Shown here: in pieces, positions 26,623-35,277 of the stretch
Numbering within the stretch: the stretch's first letter is position 1
Layout: every line of letters begins with the position of its first letter
Source: CAXBCP01 sp963977005
Lineage (GTDB): Bacteria; Pseudomonadota; Alphaproteobacteria; MPNO01; UBA830
NCBI GenBank assembly: GCA_963977005.1
Contig: CAXBMQ010000007.1
Coordinates: 148,357-212,356, forward strand
Direction of reading: 5' to 3'
Length of the DNA: 64,000 nucleotides
The notes under the pieces: model-generated
What the model saw: only the letters and a program-made list of their open reading frames with translations
The model's database searches: none
Told to the model about the DNA's origin: nothing
Position numbers and translations under genes: made by a program

Positions 26623-27465
26623 ATGCGCATTATCGATCTTCACTGCTACCCGAACACCCAGCCCTGGATCGACTGTCAGGGCCCCTATGTGCGGGCGCTG
26701 GCCGAATACTGGGACCGTGAATGGAAGGCGAAGGAAGAAGAAGACGTCATCGCCGAATTTACCGATGCCGGCGTCGAGGCCGTGCTGGTCGCGCTCGACC
26801 TTGAAACCACGATCGATACGCCGCCCTGTTCGAACGAATACGTCGCCGGGATGTGGAAGCGTCATCCCGACCGGGTCATCCAGGCCTGGGGTGCGGTCGA
26901 TCCGTTCAAGGGCGAGGTCGCGCGCCGCGAGGCGAAGGAAGCGATCGAGGTGCACGGCATGCTCGGCTTCCACTTTCACCCGATCATGGGTCATTTCGCG
27001 GTCAACGACCGGGAGCATTACCCGCTGTTCGAGGTTATCAACGAGCTGAAGGCGCCGGTGATGATCGATGTCGGCACAACCGGCATGGGGGCGGGCATTC
27101 CCGGCGGCATGGGCGCCAAGATACGCCACGCGCACCCGGCGGCCATCGACGAGCTGGCGGCCGATTTTCCCGACCTGACCATCATCGCCGCCCATCCCGG
27201 CTGGCCCTGGGTCGACGAGATGACGGCGGTGGCGCTCCACAAGGGCAATGTGTTCTGGGAAATGTCCGGCTGGGCGCCGAAGCATTTTCCGCCCCAGCTC
27301 AAGATCGACATGCGCGCGCGGCTGCAGGACAAGATCATGTTCGGCAGCGATTACCCGAGCCTGCCCTATGAGCGCATCTTCCGCGAATGGGACGAGCTCG
27401 GCTACAAGCCCGAGGTGATGGAAAAAATCTATCACGGCAATGCGGAACGCGTGCTGGGGCTGTAG
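26623..27465 (+). CDS. Amidohydrolase 2 family protein (ACMSD/gamma-resorcylate-decarboxylase-like)
   Basis: 280 residues; ATG at 26623 with CGAGG upstream. TIM-barrel amidohydrolase features: GFHFHPIMG (~residue 108), IIAAHPGWPWVDE (~190) and the MFGSDYPSLPYERI metal/catalytic Asp segment. The N-terminal metal motif, normally HxH, reads DLHCYP, so the second His is Tyr. Members are metal-dependent decarboxylases or hydrolases of aromatic and muconate acids. Last gene of the TetR-linked operon, so it may act on the acid made or activated by the two preceding enzymes. A palindromic repeat follows. Confidence 0.83.
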   Translation: MRIIDLHCYPNTQPWIDCQGPYVRALAEYWDREWKAKEEEDVIAEFTDAGVEAVLVALDLETTIDTPPCSNEYVAGMWKRHPDRVIQAWGAVDPFKGEVARREAKEAIEVHGMLGFHFHPIMGHFAVNDREHYPLFEVINELKAPVMIDVGTTGMGAGIPGGMGAKIRHAHPAAIDELAADFPDLTIIAAHPGWPWVDEMTAVALHKGNVFWEMSGWAPKHFPPQLKIDMRARLQDKIMFGSDYPSLPYERIFREWDELGYKPEVMEKIYHGNAERVLGL

Positions 27466-27507
27466 AAACGTGTAATTACACGGAAATATCTGGCGTTTTT
27501 ACTTGGT

Positions 27508-27584
27508 TGTCATCCCGGGCCTGTCCCGGGATCCAGCTATTCGATTCCTGAAAGACTGGACCCCGGCATAAAGCCGGGGCGACA
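27508..27584. repeat. Dispersed intergenic palindrome, copy A
   Basis: Two facing GC-rich arms: TGTCATCCCGGGCCTG... on the left and ...GCCGGGGCGACA on the right, each itself a small hairpin, separated by a degenerate centre with CCAG/CTGGA. It lies between converging genes. Other copies are listed separately. Confidence 0.7.
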
Positions 27585-27605
27585 ATTCTTATTATTGTTT
27601 CGGAG

Positions 27606-28427
27606 CTAAGCCGCGATCTTCAGGATTTCCGCGACTTCCGGCCAGCTCTGCGCGCCGTTGTTTTTCAGATCGTCCGTCAGGTGATCCGGCATCCAGTCGA
27701 GGAAAGACGGCGCGAATGTCGGGCGCGCCTTGATGCGTTCCAGCCAGTCGGCGACACCGGGCAGGCGCCCGCCTTCCCACATGGGCTGCATCGACATCAT
27801 GTCGAGCCGGACGACATAGGGGGTCATAGCGATGTCGGCGAAGGTGAACCGGTCGCCCGCCAGCCAGTCGGACTTGCCGAGCGCGTCTTCCATCTTTTTC
27901 AGGTACCGGTCGTACAGTTCGACCACCTTGCGGGCATCCGGGGCGTCGAACCCGTCGCGCACGAATATCTTTTTCCGCTCGTGCCAGTCGGCGGTGACGG
28001 AAAACGGCGGCGTCGAATTGAGGAATTCCTGCACCTTTTCCGGGCCGAGGCGCTGGATCGTGTGCCGGTGCGAGGACATGAACGTCATCGCGCCACAGGC
28101 GGGGTGCAGGTCTTCGTCCACCGCCTTGGTCCAGTACCGTACCTCGGCGCGCATCAGCGGGTCGGCGGGGCGGACCTGGCGTTCCGGGAACACGTCGTCG
28201 AGATATTCGCAGATATTCGTGGAATCCCGGATGACCGCGCCGTTATGCACCAGGGTCGGGACGACGGCCTTGGGGTTCAGCTTGATATATGCCGGATCGA
28301 ACTGCTCGCCCTTCAGGATATCGATGTAGTGGCCTTCCCAGGGCAGCTCCTTTTCTGCGAGGTAAAACCGGACCTTGGCGGCGCAGACGGACGAGCCGTG
28401 ATGATAAAGTTCCAGTTTGTCGGCCAT
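27606..28427 (-). CDS. Glutathione S-transferase-family protein (LigF-like)
   Basis: 273 residues: thioredoxin-fold N-terminal domain (LYHHGSSVCAAKVRFYLAEK, LNPKAVVPTLVHNGAVIRDS, NICEYLDDVFPE) and an all-helical C-terminal domain (DRFTFADIAMTPYVVRLDMM). The motif order, VIRDSTNICEYL and PADPLMRAEVRYWTKAVDE, resembles beta-etherase LigF of lignin degraders, though this similarity is recalled, not computed. It would use glutathione to cleave an ether, isomerise or dehalogenate a small molecule. A second GST lies 105 bp upstream on the same strand. Confidence 0.8.
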   Translation of the reverse strand: MADKLELYHHGSSVCAAKVRFYLAEKELPWEGHYIDILKGEQFDPAYIKLNPKAVVPTLVHNGAVIRDSTNICEYLDDVFPERQVRPADPLMRAEVRYWTKAVDEDLHPACGAMTFMSSHRHTIQRLGPEKVQEFLNSTPPFSVTADWHERKKIFVRDGFDAPDARKVVELYDRYLKKMEDALGKSDWLAGDRFTFADIAMTPYVVRLDMMSMQPMWEGGRLPGVADWLERIKARPTFAPSFLDWMPDHLTDDLKNNGAQSWPEVAEILKIAA

Positions 28428-28532
28428 GGCGTTTTCCTCGCGCGGTGATGGGCTGTAATTTTAGCACAGCCCCGTTTTTTATCATTCCTGTGGTGTCAGT
28501 CGCGCCGTCGAGTTCAACGCGGCGCGCGATCC

Positions 28533-29363
28533 CTAATGCGGCACGGTTTCAAGGTATTCCGCCCGCTTCGCCGCCACCGCATCGCGCAGCTTCCCGCCGC
28601 TCTCGCCCATTTTGGCGATATCGTCGGCGTTCAGCCGGTCGGGAATGCAGGCCTCGGCAGACGGTCGGGCCTTGGCGCGTTCCCACCAGTCGGCGACCTG
28701 CGGACGGTCGTTCATCCAGATATCGATCAGGTTGAGATATTCGATCCGCCATAGATAGGGAATAATGTTGATGTCGGCGAGGGTGAACATGTCGCCCAGC
28801 AGCCACGGCCCGCCGAATTCGGCGAGGGACGCATCCAGCGCCTTGAACGCCTTTTCCCAGTTGCCGATAGCCTGGAACACATAGGGGCTGTCGACGCCGA
28901 GCTCGTAGGTCGACATGAACCTGGCGCGTTTGTTCGGATCGCCCACATTGGTGAAGCGCTTCTCGCGCTGCTCGGCGGGCATGGCTTTCATTTTTTCGCG
29001 GAACATGGCAGAAAACGACAATTCGCGCGTTGCCTCGAAGATCGCTTCGTCCACCAGCTTCGAAAACTGGCGCATCCGGGATTTCAGGAACGGATCGTCC
29101 GGGATCAGCGGCCCCCCTGATCCTGCATCCGGCCACATTTCGTCGATATATTCGCAGATCAGCGACGATTCCGGGATCGCGCGCCCGTCATGCACCAGCG
29201 TCGGCACCACGCCCTTGGGGTTCAGCTTCAGATATTCCGGGTCGAACTGCTCCGCCGCGAACAGGTTGATCAGGTGCTCGTCGTAAGACAGGTCCTTCTC
29301 GGCCAGCGTGATGAAGACCTTCTGCGTGCAGATCGAGTTGTGGAAGGTGTAGAGGGTGAGCAT
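28533..29363 (-). CDS. Glutathione S-transferase-family protein (second of a pair)
   Basis: 276 residues; start placed at 29363 where the GST fold begins (MLTLYTFHNSICTQKVFITL). GSH-binding residues are suggested by LNPKGVVPTLVHDGRAIPES and SLICEYIDEMW; the helical domain contains GDMFTLADINIIPYLWRIE. Similar in layout to the neighbouring GST but clearly diverged. Upstream lie two palindromic repeats, downstream the first GST, and both may serve the same aromatic pathway. Confidence 0.8.
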   Translation of the reverse strand: MLTLYTFHNSICTQKVFITLAEKDLSYDEHLINLFAAEQFDPEYLKLNPKGVVPTLVHDGRAIPESSLICEYIDEMWPDAGSGGPLIPDDPFLKSRMRQFSKLVDEAIFEATRELSFSAMFREKMKAMPAEQREKRFTNVGDPNKRARFMSTYELGVDSPYVFQAIGNWEKAFKALDASLAEFGGPWLLGDMFTLADINIIPYLWRIEYLNLIDIWMNDRPQVADWWERAKARPSAEACIPDRLNADDIAKMGESGGKLRDAVAAKRAEYLETVPH

Positions 29364-29430
29364 TTCTATATCCCGCCTATCATTATTCTTGCGTGCACCA
29401 ATATCCAGCAATCCGGCGGTTATTAACAGC

Positions 29431-29534
29431 TGTCACCCCGGATTTATTCCGGGGTCCAGTCTTCTTTGAGCCGGCACCGTTCCGGATCCCGGCACGAAGC
29501 CTGCCCCGGACTTTGATCCGGGGGCCGGGATGAC
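29431..29534. repeat. Dispersed intergenic palindrome, copy B
   Basis: Left arm TGTCACCCCGGATTTATTCC..., right arm ending GGCCGGGATGAC, with a degenerate middle containing an extra arm. Same family as copies A, C and E. Confidence 0.65.
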
Positions 29535-29589
29535 GAGGAAGGCATTTCGCCCGTTTCGACAAAATGTGTTGGTGCGAAACCCCCAGCTA

Positions 29590-29672
29590 ATCCCTCGCCC
29601 CTGTTGAGAGGGTCCACTTCTAAATCACGCGCGGTCTCACCGTGGACCCCCGGTATAAAACCAGGGGAATAG
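29590..29672. repeat. Dispersed intergenic palindrome, copy B2 (ATTCCCC type)
   Basis: Arms ATCCCTCGCCCCTGTTGAGAG...GTCCAC and GTGGACCCCCGGTATAAAACC...GGGGAATA, a second subtype of the element with TCCAC/GTGGA inner ends, directly after copy B. Confidence 0.55.
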
Positions 29673-29683
29673 AGAGGGGGCGG

Positions 29684-30061
29684 CTAGCCCTCCCCGAAAT
29701 CCGCCGCCTGATGCTCGACGAGGTGCTTGTAATCCTCGCGGATCGGGTTGAACACGTCGAGGTTCATGGCCGGTTCGTCGCCGATCACTTCGCCCCAGTG
29801 GACGACGTCGGGCGGGATGCGGATCATGCTGCCGGGGCCCGCGTCGTAGACCTCGTCGCCGACATGGAAGCGCACGGTGCCCTGGACGATCACGGCGATC
29901 TGTTCGAACGGGTGGCTGTGCGGGCCGGGCTCCATGCCGGGCTGCATCCAGTTCATCACCAGCAGCGTGTCCTCGCCGCGGAACCCGACGCGCTCGATGC
30001 CCTCACGGACGGCTTCCCGGTCCAGATTGTCCCAATTCGCAAAGCTTGTTACTTCAACCAT
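29684..30061 (-). CDS. Small cupin-domain protein
   Basis: 125 residues, single cupin. Motif 1 GPHSHPFEQIAVIVQGTVRF carries HxH and Glu; motif 2 GSMIRIPPDVVHWGEV carries the distal His. Metal binding is likely; the reaction (dioxygenase, isomerase or non-enzymatic sensor) is not. It lies 40 bp after the hydantoinase B gene on the same strand and could be the last gene of that operon. The AT-rich 30062-30101 gap is short. Confidence 0.8.
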   Translation of the reverse strand: MVEVTSFANWDNLDREAVREGIERVGFRGEDTLLVMNWMQPGMEPGPHSHPFEQIAVIVQGTVRFHVGDEVYDAGPGSMIRIPPDVVHWGEVIGDEPAMNLDVFNPIREDYKHLVEHQAADFGEG

Positions 30062-30101
30062 ATCAATATGTTCCCGTATTTAATTCGAGTAAATTATTAC
30101 T

Positions 30102-31658
30102 TTAAGACGCGGCACCGTAGCCGCCGCCGCCCGGTGTTTTGAGGATCACCTTGTCGCCCGGTTTCATGACCATCTTGTTGGCCTGGGCGGCGTCCTTGCC
30201 GTTGATCAGGAAGTGGCCGGCCTCGCCGTCCTTGCCGCCGTCGAAGCCTTCGGCGCCGATCTTTAGGCGGCTGGGGACCGCGTTGAGCAGCCAGTCGTCC
30301 TGGGTGCGCAGATGGAAGGCGATGACCTGGCCGTCGCCGCCACGGGCCTTGCCCTCGCCGCCGGAGCCGTCGATCAGCTCTTTCTGGGTGAACTGGATCG
30401 GCATGGCGGCCTCCAGCACCTCGACCGGCACCGCCGCCACCCCGGTGGGGTAGCAGGTGGCCCCCAGGCCGTCCTTGGTGCGCCGGGCGCCCATGCCGCC
30501 GGAATAGTTGAACATGGCGCTGGTGAACGGATCGCCCGCGTCGTCCTTGCCCTGGACCTGGAACGTCCAGACAGCGCCTGCGCCCTCGGCCAGCACGTCG
30601 TCGGGGGCGACCTGGCGCAGCGCCTTCAGGATCGGCATCGGCACATACATGCCGACCACATGGCGCGCGGCCACCGGCGAAGGGTACTTGGCGTTGACGA
30701 TACAGCCTTCGGGCGCCGACACCGTGATCGGCGTCAGGCTGCCGAAGTTATTGGGCAGGTCGGGATCGAGCGTCGAGCGCAGCGCGAAGGTGGCGTATGC
30801 GTGGGTGTAGTTGAGCACCACGTTGACGCCGTGCGGGCTGGCGCCGGACGATCCGGCGAAATCGATATGGACCGAACCGGCCTCAGAATCGATGGTCATC
30901 GCGCATTTGAGCAGGATTTCCGCGCCGCCCGGAATGTCGAACCGGCTCTCGCCGTGATAGGTGCCGCCTTTCAGCTTGCGGATGGAGTCCCGCGTCGCCG
31001 CTTCGGACCGCTTGATGATTTCCGCCGACAATTCGTCGATATCGTCCAGATCGTGGCGGTCGCACAGCAATTGCAGACGTTCGGCGCCGACCTTGCCGGA
31101 CGATACCTGGGCCGCGATATCGCCCAGAACCTCGTCCTTGGTCCGCACGTTGTGGCGGATGATGTCGAACAGCACCTCGTTCGGCACACCGGCCTCGTAC
31201 AGCTTGGCGCGGGGGATCCACAGGCCTTCCTCATGCACGTCGCGCGCGCCCGCGCCGACGCCGTAGCCGCCGATATCGGTGTGATGGATGGTCGAGCCGA
31301 AATAGGCGATCACCCGTCCTTTGCGGAAGACCGGCGTGATAACCGTGATGTCGAAGAAATGCCCGGCGGACAGCCATGGATCGTTGGTGATCAGGATATC
31401 GCCCTCGATCAGGCTGTCGGTCGGGAATTTTTCGACGAAATGGGCGCCGGCGGCGGCCAGCGTGTTGATATGGCCCGGCGTGCCGGTCACGGCCTGGGCG
31501 ATCATGCGGCCCTCGCGGTCCAGAAGCGCGCAGGCGAGGTCGCCCGCTTCGCGCACCACAGGGCTGAAGGCGATGCGCTGCAGGGCGCGGGCCTGTTCGC
31601 TGGCGGCGCTGACCAGGTTGCTCCACAGGATTTCGAGCTCGATACCGTCCATTGCCAT
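30102..31658 (-). CDS. hyuB: Hydantoinase B/oxoprolinase subunit (pair 1)
   Basis: 518 residues. Family blocks: VREAGDLACALLDREGRMIAQ, DILITNDPWLSAGHFFDIT, SSGASPHGVNVVLNYTHAYA, GGGDGQ-type glycine segments and terminal ILKTPGGGGYG. HyuB pairs with HyuA in ATP-dependent N-methylhydantoin amidohydrolase, 5-oxoprolinase-like and acetone-carboxylase-like complexes. Start at 31658 follows GAGG. HyuA is upstream on the same strand but 290 bp away, with a large palindrome (copy C) in the gap. Confidence 0.88.
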   Translation of the reverse strand: MAMDGIELEILWSNLVSAASEQARALQRIAFSPVVREAGDLACALLDREGRMIAQAVTGTPGHINTLAAAGAHFVEKFPTDSLIEGDILITNDPWLSAGHFFDITVITPVFRKGRVIAYFGSTIHHTDIGGYGVGAGARDVHEEGLWIPRAKLYEAGVPNEVLFDIIRHNVRTKDEVLGDIAAQVSSGKVGAERLQLLCDRHDLDDIDELSAEIIKRSEAATRDSIRKLKGGTYHGESRFDIPGGAEILLKCAMTIDSEAGSVHIDFAGSSGASPHGVNVVLNYTHAYATFALRSTLDPDLPNNFGSLTPITVSAPEGCIVNAKYPSPVAARHVVGMYVPMPILKALRQVAPDDVLAEGAGAVWTFQVQGKDDAGDPFTSAMFNYSGGMGARRTKDGLGATCYPTGVAAVPVEVLEAAMPIQFTQKELIDGSGGEGKARGGDGQVIAFHLRTQDDWLLNAVPSRLKIGAEGFDGGKDGEAGHFLINGKDAAQANKMVMKPGDKVILKTPGGGGYGAAS

Positions 31659-31714
31659 CTTCAGTTTCCTCGATATGCAGCGCTAGAGCGCGGTTTTTTA
31701 CGCTTAAAGAGTAT

Positions 31715-31896
31715 TGTCACCCCGGATTTATTCCGGGGTCCAGTCTTTGTTGGGGGATGTCTGTTTATTCGGTCACTTCCCCGGGCTCTGACCCGGGGAA
31801 CCAGCCTGTCCGGTCGGTGTCGTCCCATGGTATCTGGTTCCATGGTTTCTGGTCCCAGGGTCTCTGGCCCCCCGGGTCGGGGCCCGGGGGAATGAC
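31715..31896. repeat. Dispersed intergenic palindrome, copy C (compound)
   Basis: About 180 bp between hyuB and hyuA: TGTCACCCCGGATTTATTCC at the start, a CTTCCCCGGG...CCCGGGGAACCAG arm, a run of three TGGT-type short repeats (ATCTGGTTCCATGG, TTTCTGGTCCCAGGG, TCTCTGGCCC) and a closing CCCGGGGGAATGAC. It looks like nested or duplicated insertions of the element. Confidence 0.6.
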
Positions 31897-31948
31897 GCGG
31901 CGATGGCTGAATATCGTCCCCGGGAAACATCATGAGCAGGGCCATCGG

Positions 31949-34006
31949 TTACGTCCTCGTCGCCGTAATACAGCCGTTTTCCGCCACCGAGGCCGTCCAG
32001 CCCGGCAGGATGAAGATCGTCGTTTCGCGTTCCTCGATGATCACCGGTCCGGCCATGGTCTGTCCGGCGGCAAGTGCCGGGCGGTCGTATACGGCGACCG
32101 GTTCTTCCGCATTGTCGATAAAGACCGGCCGGTGGGCCTTCGGTTCGCTCGCCGAGGCGGCGAGATCGGGAATGCCGTGGCGTTCGACCGCCGGGCCGAG
32201 CGCACTGATGCGCCAGGCGACGACCTCGATCTTCATGTTCGGCAGCCGCAGGCCGTACTGGGCCTCGTACGCGGTCTCGAAGGATTCGCGCATTGAGTCC
32301 AGGTCTTGCCGGCCGGTCGGGTCGCCGTCGAAATCGATGGTGACCTCGTTCTGCTGGCCGGCATAGCGCATATCCGCGCCGTAGACGTATTCGATGTCTT
32401 CCGGCGCACAGCCCGCGGCCTCGAGCGCGATCCCGGCCTCCGACGCCATCTCGGTATAGGTTTTGCCCGCCTGTTCCCAGTCGATGCCGCCGGCAGTGCC
32501 GCGCGCGAGGTCGAACCGTACCGGAGTGACCAGCGTGCCGAAGGCCGACAGCACGCTGGCGAGCGGGGGATAGATGACGGTCGTGCTTTCGAGCAGCTCG
32601 GCGACGTGGCAGGCGTGCACAGGGCCTGCGCCGCCGAAGGCGAGCACCGGCATGCCGCGGTAGTCGATGCCGCGATCGGTGGCGTGCGCGCGGGCGGCGG
32701 CGGCCATGGATTCGTTGACTACCTGGAAGATGCCGCGCGCGGTCTGCTGCACCGAGGTGCCCAGCCTGTCGGCCAGCGGCTTGATCGCGGCTTCGGAGGC
32801 CGCCTTGTCGAGTTTCATCTCGCCGCCGAGGAAATTGTCGGCATCGAGCAGGCCGAGCACCAGGTCGGCGTCGGTGACTGCCGGGTTTTCGCCGCCGCGC
32901 CCGTAGCAGGCGGGACCGGGCTCCGATCCGGCGCTGCGCGGACCGACCTTGAGCAGGCCGAGCGCATCGACCGAGGCGAGCGAGCCGCCGCCGGCGCCGA
33001 TCTCGATCATGTCGATGGCGGGGATGATCACCGGCATGCCGCTGCCCGCCTTGAAGCGGTACATGCGGTCGACCTCGAACAGGCCGGTCACGGTGGGCTT
33101 GCGGTCTTCGATCAGGCAGGCCTTGGCCGTGGTGCCGCCCATATCGAAGGACAGCAGCCGGTCGAGGCCGAGCCGTTCGGCGTAGTAACTGGCGACCAGC
33201 GCGCCGGCGGCGGGGCCGGATTCCATCATGCGGACGGGGAAGCGGCTGGCCGTCTCGGTGCCCAGCACGCCGCCGTTGCTCATCATGATCAGCGGCCGGC
33301 TGGCAAAGCCACGCTTGTTAAGTTCCTGTGATAGCCTCGTCAGGTAAGGTTCTGTAATCGGACGGGTATATGCGTTCAGGGCTGTCGTCGCCGCACGGGG
33401 ATATTCGCGGATCTGCGGAGCGACCTCGGACGAGATAGAGACGTAGAGACCCGGCGCATGGTCGGTCAGGACATCGCGGATGCGCCGTTCGTTTGCGCCG
33501 TTCACATAGGCATTCAGCAGACAGATACCGACGGCCTCGACGCCTTTGTCTTTCATCTCCGCGGCGATCTTCACGATCTGCGCTTCGTCGATTTCCGTCG
33601 CCACGCTGCCGTCGGCGAGCGTGCGTTCGGTGATCCCCCAGGTCAGGTCGCGCGGCACGATCGGATCGGCGTATTCGATCTGCGGGTCGAACATGTCGTA
33701 GCGGTGTTCGTCGCGGATATAAAGCACGTCGCGAAAGCCTTCGGTGACGAACAGGGCCGTGGGCTGGCCCGACCGCGTCAGTACGGCATTGGTGACCACC
33801 GTGGTGGCGTGCACGATGACGTCGTCGACATCCGCCGCCGTCGCGCCGGCCTTGGCCATCGCCGCGTCGACGGCGGCAAAGAAGCCGTCGAGCAGGTCGC
33901 CATAGGTCGTCAGGGTCTTGTCGACCCAGGTCCGCCCGTCTTCGTGCCGCAGCACGATGTCCGTGAAAGTGCCGCCGATATCGACGGCGAAGGAGTATCC
34001 GCCCAT
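31949..34006 (-). CDS. hyuA: Hydantoinase A/oxoprolinase subunit (pair 1)
   Basis: 685 residues. N-terminal phosphate-binding motif FAVDIGGTFTDIVLRHED, second motif LSFDMGGTTAKACLI and the ALAFGGAGPVHACHVAELL segment place it in the HyuA/acetone-carboxylase-beta/oxoprolinase family. It activates the substrate by ATP-dependent phosphorylation of the imide or lactam, with HyuB completing the cleavage. Upstream of hyuB on the same strand. An apparent second pair lies at 41682-45531 in the opposite orientation. Confidence 0.9.
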   Translation of the reverse strand: MGGYSFAVDIGGTFTDIVLRHEDGRTWVDKTLTTYGDLLDGFFAAVDAAMAKAGATAADVDDVIVHATTVVTNAVLTRSGQPTALFVTEGFRDVLYIRDEHRYDMFDPQIEYADPIVPRDLTWGITERTLADGSVATEIDEAQIVKIAAEMKDKGVEAVGICLLNAYVNGANERRIRDVLTDHAPGLYVSISSEVAPQIREYPRAATTALNAYTRPITEPYLTRLSQELNKRGFASRPLIMMSNGGVLGTETASRFPVRMMESGPAAGALVASYYAERLGLDRLLSFDMGGTTAKACLIEDRKPTVTGLFEVDRMYRFKAGSGMPVIIPAIDMIEIGAGGGSLASVDALGLLKVGPRSAGSEPGPACYGRGGENPAVTDADLVLGLLDADNFLGGEMKLDKAASEAAIKPLADRLGTSVQQTARGIFQVVNESMAAAARAHATDRGIDYRGMPVLAFGGAGPVHACHVAELLESTTVIYPPLASVLSAFGTLVTPVRFDLARGTAGGIDWEQAGKTYTEMASEAGIALEAAGCAPEDIEYVYGADMRYAGQQNEVTIDFDGDPTGRQDLDSMRESFETAYEAQYGLRLPNMKIEVVAWRISALGPAVERHGIPDLAASASEPKAHRPVFIDNAEEPVAVYDRPALAAGQTMAGPVIIEERETTIFILPGWTASVAENGCITATRT

Positions 34007-34170
34007 GGGTCTGCATCCGGTTCTGGTTTTTTATGCTGGAAGTGTAGCAGTTATATGTACCGTTACAAGCTACGCTGTATTGTATTGCGTTACAAAATGA
34101 TGCTGGTGCGTCTGGTCATCCGGTCCGGCGAAATATAGCATCGGGGCGGAATCATATGCAGGAGAGCAAG

Positions 34171-34635
34171 ATGGCGCGCGTTCAGATGCCCCAGTTCGTC
34201 AGGATACCGGTGACGGCGGATTGTCCCAATCCGACCCGGTCGGATATCACGGCCGGTAAACACAGTCTTGTCATCGACGAGCCGGCCGCCCGCCACGGCA
34301 ACGACGAGGGCATGCTGCCGCTGCAGGCGCTGATGGCGTCACTCGCGAGCTGTACCCATGTCGTCGCCAACCAGATCGCAAGCGAGCTGGGGGTCGTGTT
34401 CCGCGATTCGCACATCGCCATCGCCGGCACGTTCGACACGCGCTGCTATACGGGAGAGGCGAAGGTCGATCCGCCGTTCCCGGAAATCGACATGACGGTG
34501 ACCCTGGCGACCGACGCGACAGACGAACAGCTTGAAGAACTTAAAGGGCAATTGCGCTGGCGCTGCCCGGTCGCGGCGACGTTTTCCGGGGCAGGGACGA
34601 AGATCAACGAGGTGTGGAACGTCACGCCGGTCTAA
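34171..34635 (+). CDS. OsmC-like protein
   Basis: 154 residues; start at 34171 is preferred over 34156 because GGAG lies just upstream. OsmC/Ohr fold with the redox pair visible: Cys in LMASLASCTHVVAN (~62) and Cys in RWRCPVAATF (~132). Members reduce organic hydroperoxides with lipoylated or thiol donors. Divergent from hyuA (165-bp gap), convergent with a peroxiredoxin gene, suggesting an oxidative-stress pair. Confidence 0.8.
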   Translation: MARVQMPQFVRIPVTADCPNPTRSDITAGKHSLVIDEPAARHGNDEGMLPLQALMASLASCTHVVANQIASELGVVFRDSHIAIAGTFDTRCYTGEAKVDPPFPEIDMTVTLATDATDEQLEELKGQLRWRCPVAATFSGAGTKINEVWNVTPV

Positions 34636-34667
34636 GCGGGAGGTGAACAGGCATGGCTGGTCGAGGG

Positions 34668-34710
34668 GATCGCGCCCCGCACCCTTTTGGGCGGGGTGAG
34701 GGGCGCGATC
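34668..34710. terminator. Convergent hairpin terminator
   Basis: Arms GATCGCGCCCCGCACCC and GGGTGAGGGGCGCGATC pair over 17 bp with one mismatch around a 9-nt loop, between the OsmC and peroxiredoxin stop codons. Confidence 0.8.
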
Positions 34711-34719
34711 GTCACAGGG

Positions 34720-35262
34720 TCAGGCGGCCTTGGCGGCGGCGCCCTTCAGCTTCTCGAGAATGTTCTGCGGCGAGGATTCGCCATACGGATCGGTCTCGCA
34801 GTTATCCTCGAACCCCGGTTCCTCGAACCAGTGGGTCACGACACCGTCATCGACGATGGCGGCATATCGCCATGAACGCATGCCGAATCCAAGGTTATCC
34901 TTGCAGACGAGCATGCCCATCTTGCGCGTGAACTCGCCGGACCCGTCGGGAATCAGGGTGATGTTGTCGATTCCCTGCGACTTGCCCCAGGCGTTCATCA
35001 CGAAAGCATCGTTGACCGACACGCAGGCGATGTCGTCGATACCTTCGGCGCGGAATTCGTCGAATAATTTTTCGAAATCGGGCAACTGATAGGTCGAGCA
35101 GGTGGGCGTAAAGGCGCCCGGCAGGGAGAAAAGGATCACTTTTTTGCCGCTGAAATAGTCGGCTGTTGACTTGTCTTCCCAGCGAAACGGGTTCGGTCCG
35201 TCTATCGAGTCGTCGCGAACGCGCGTTTTGAACGTAACGTCGGGGATTTTTCTGTTGATCAT
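34720..35262 (-). CDS. Peroxiredoxin, Prx5/AhpE-like redoxin
   Basis: 180 residues; start at 35262 is preferred, with GGAG upstream inside an earlier in-frame ATG at 35277. Peroxidatic Cys lies in SLPGAFTPTCSTYQLPDFEK (~residue 54), the Prx5 signature PxxxTPxCS. It reduces peroxides with thiol or glutaredoxin donors. It converges on OsmC across a strong terminator. Upstream is an unusually AT-rich intergenic region. Confidence 0.88.
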   Translation of the reverse strand: MINRKIPDVTFKTRVRDDSIDGPNPFRWEDKSTADYFSGKKVILFSLPGAFTPTCSTYQLPDFEKLFDEFRAEGIDDIACVSVNDAFVMNAWGKSQGIDNITLIPDGSGEFTRKMGMLVCKDNLGFGMRSWRYAAIVDDGVVTHWFEEPGFEDNCETDPYGESSPQNILEKLKGAAAKAA

Positions 35263-35277
35263 TTTCTGGAACTCCAT

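Noticed and set aside
24780..26630. 616-codon open frame on the - strand opposite the EntE-like ligase
   Set aside because: Low-complexity His/Arg-rich translation with no family features; codon pattern belongs to the + strand gene.
30312..31895. 527-codon open frame on the + strand opposite hyuB
   Set aside because: Antisense shadow of a strong HyuB gene in GC-rich DNA; no motif, no ribosome site.
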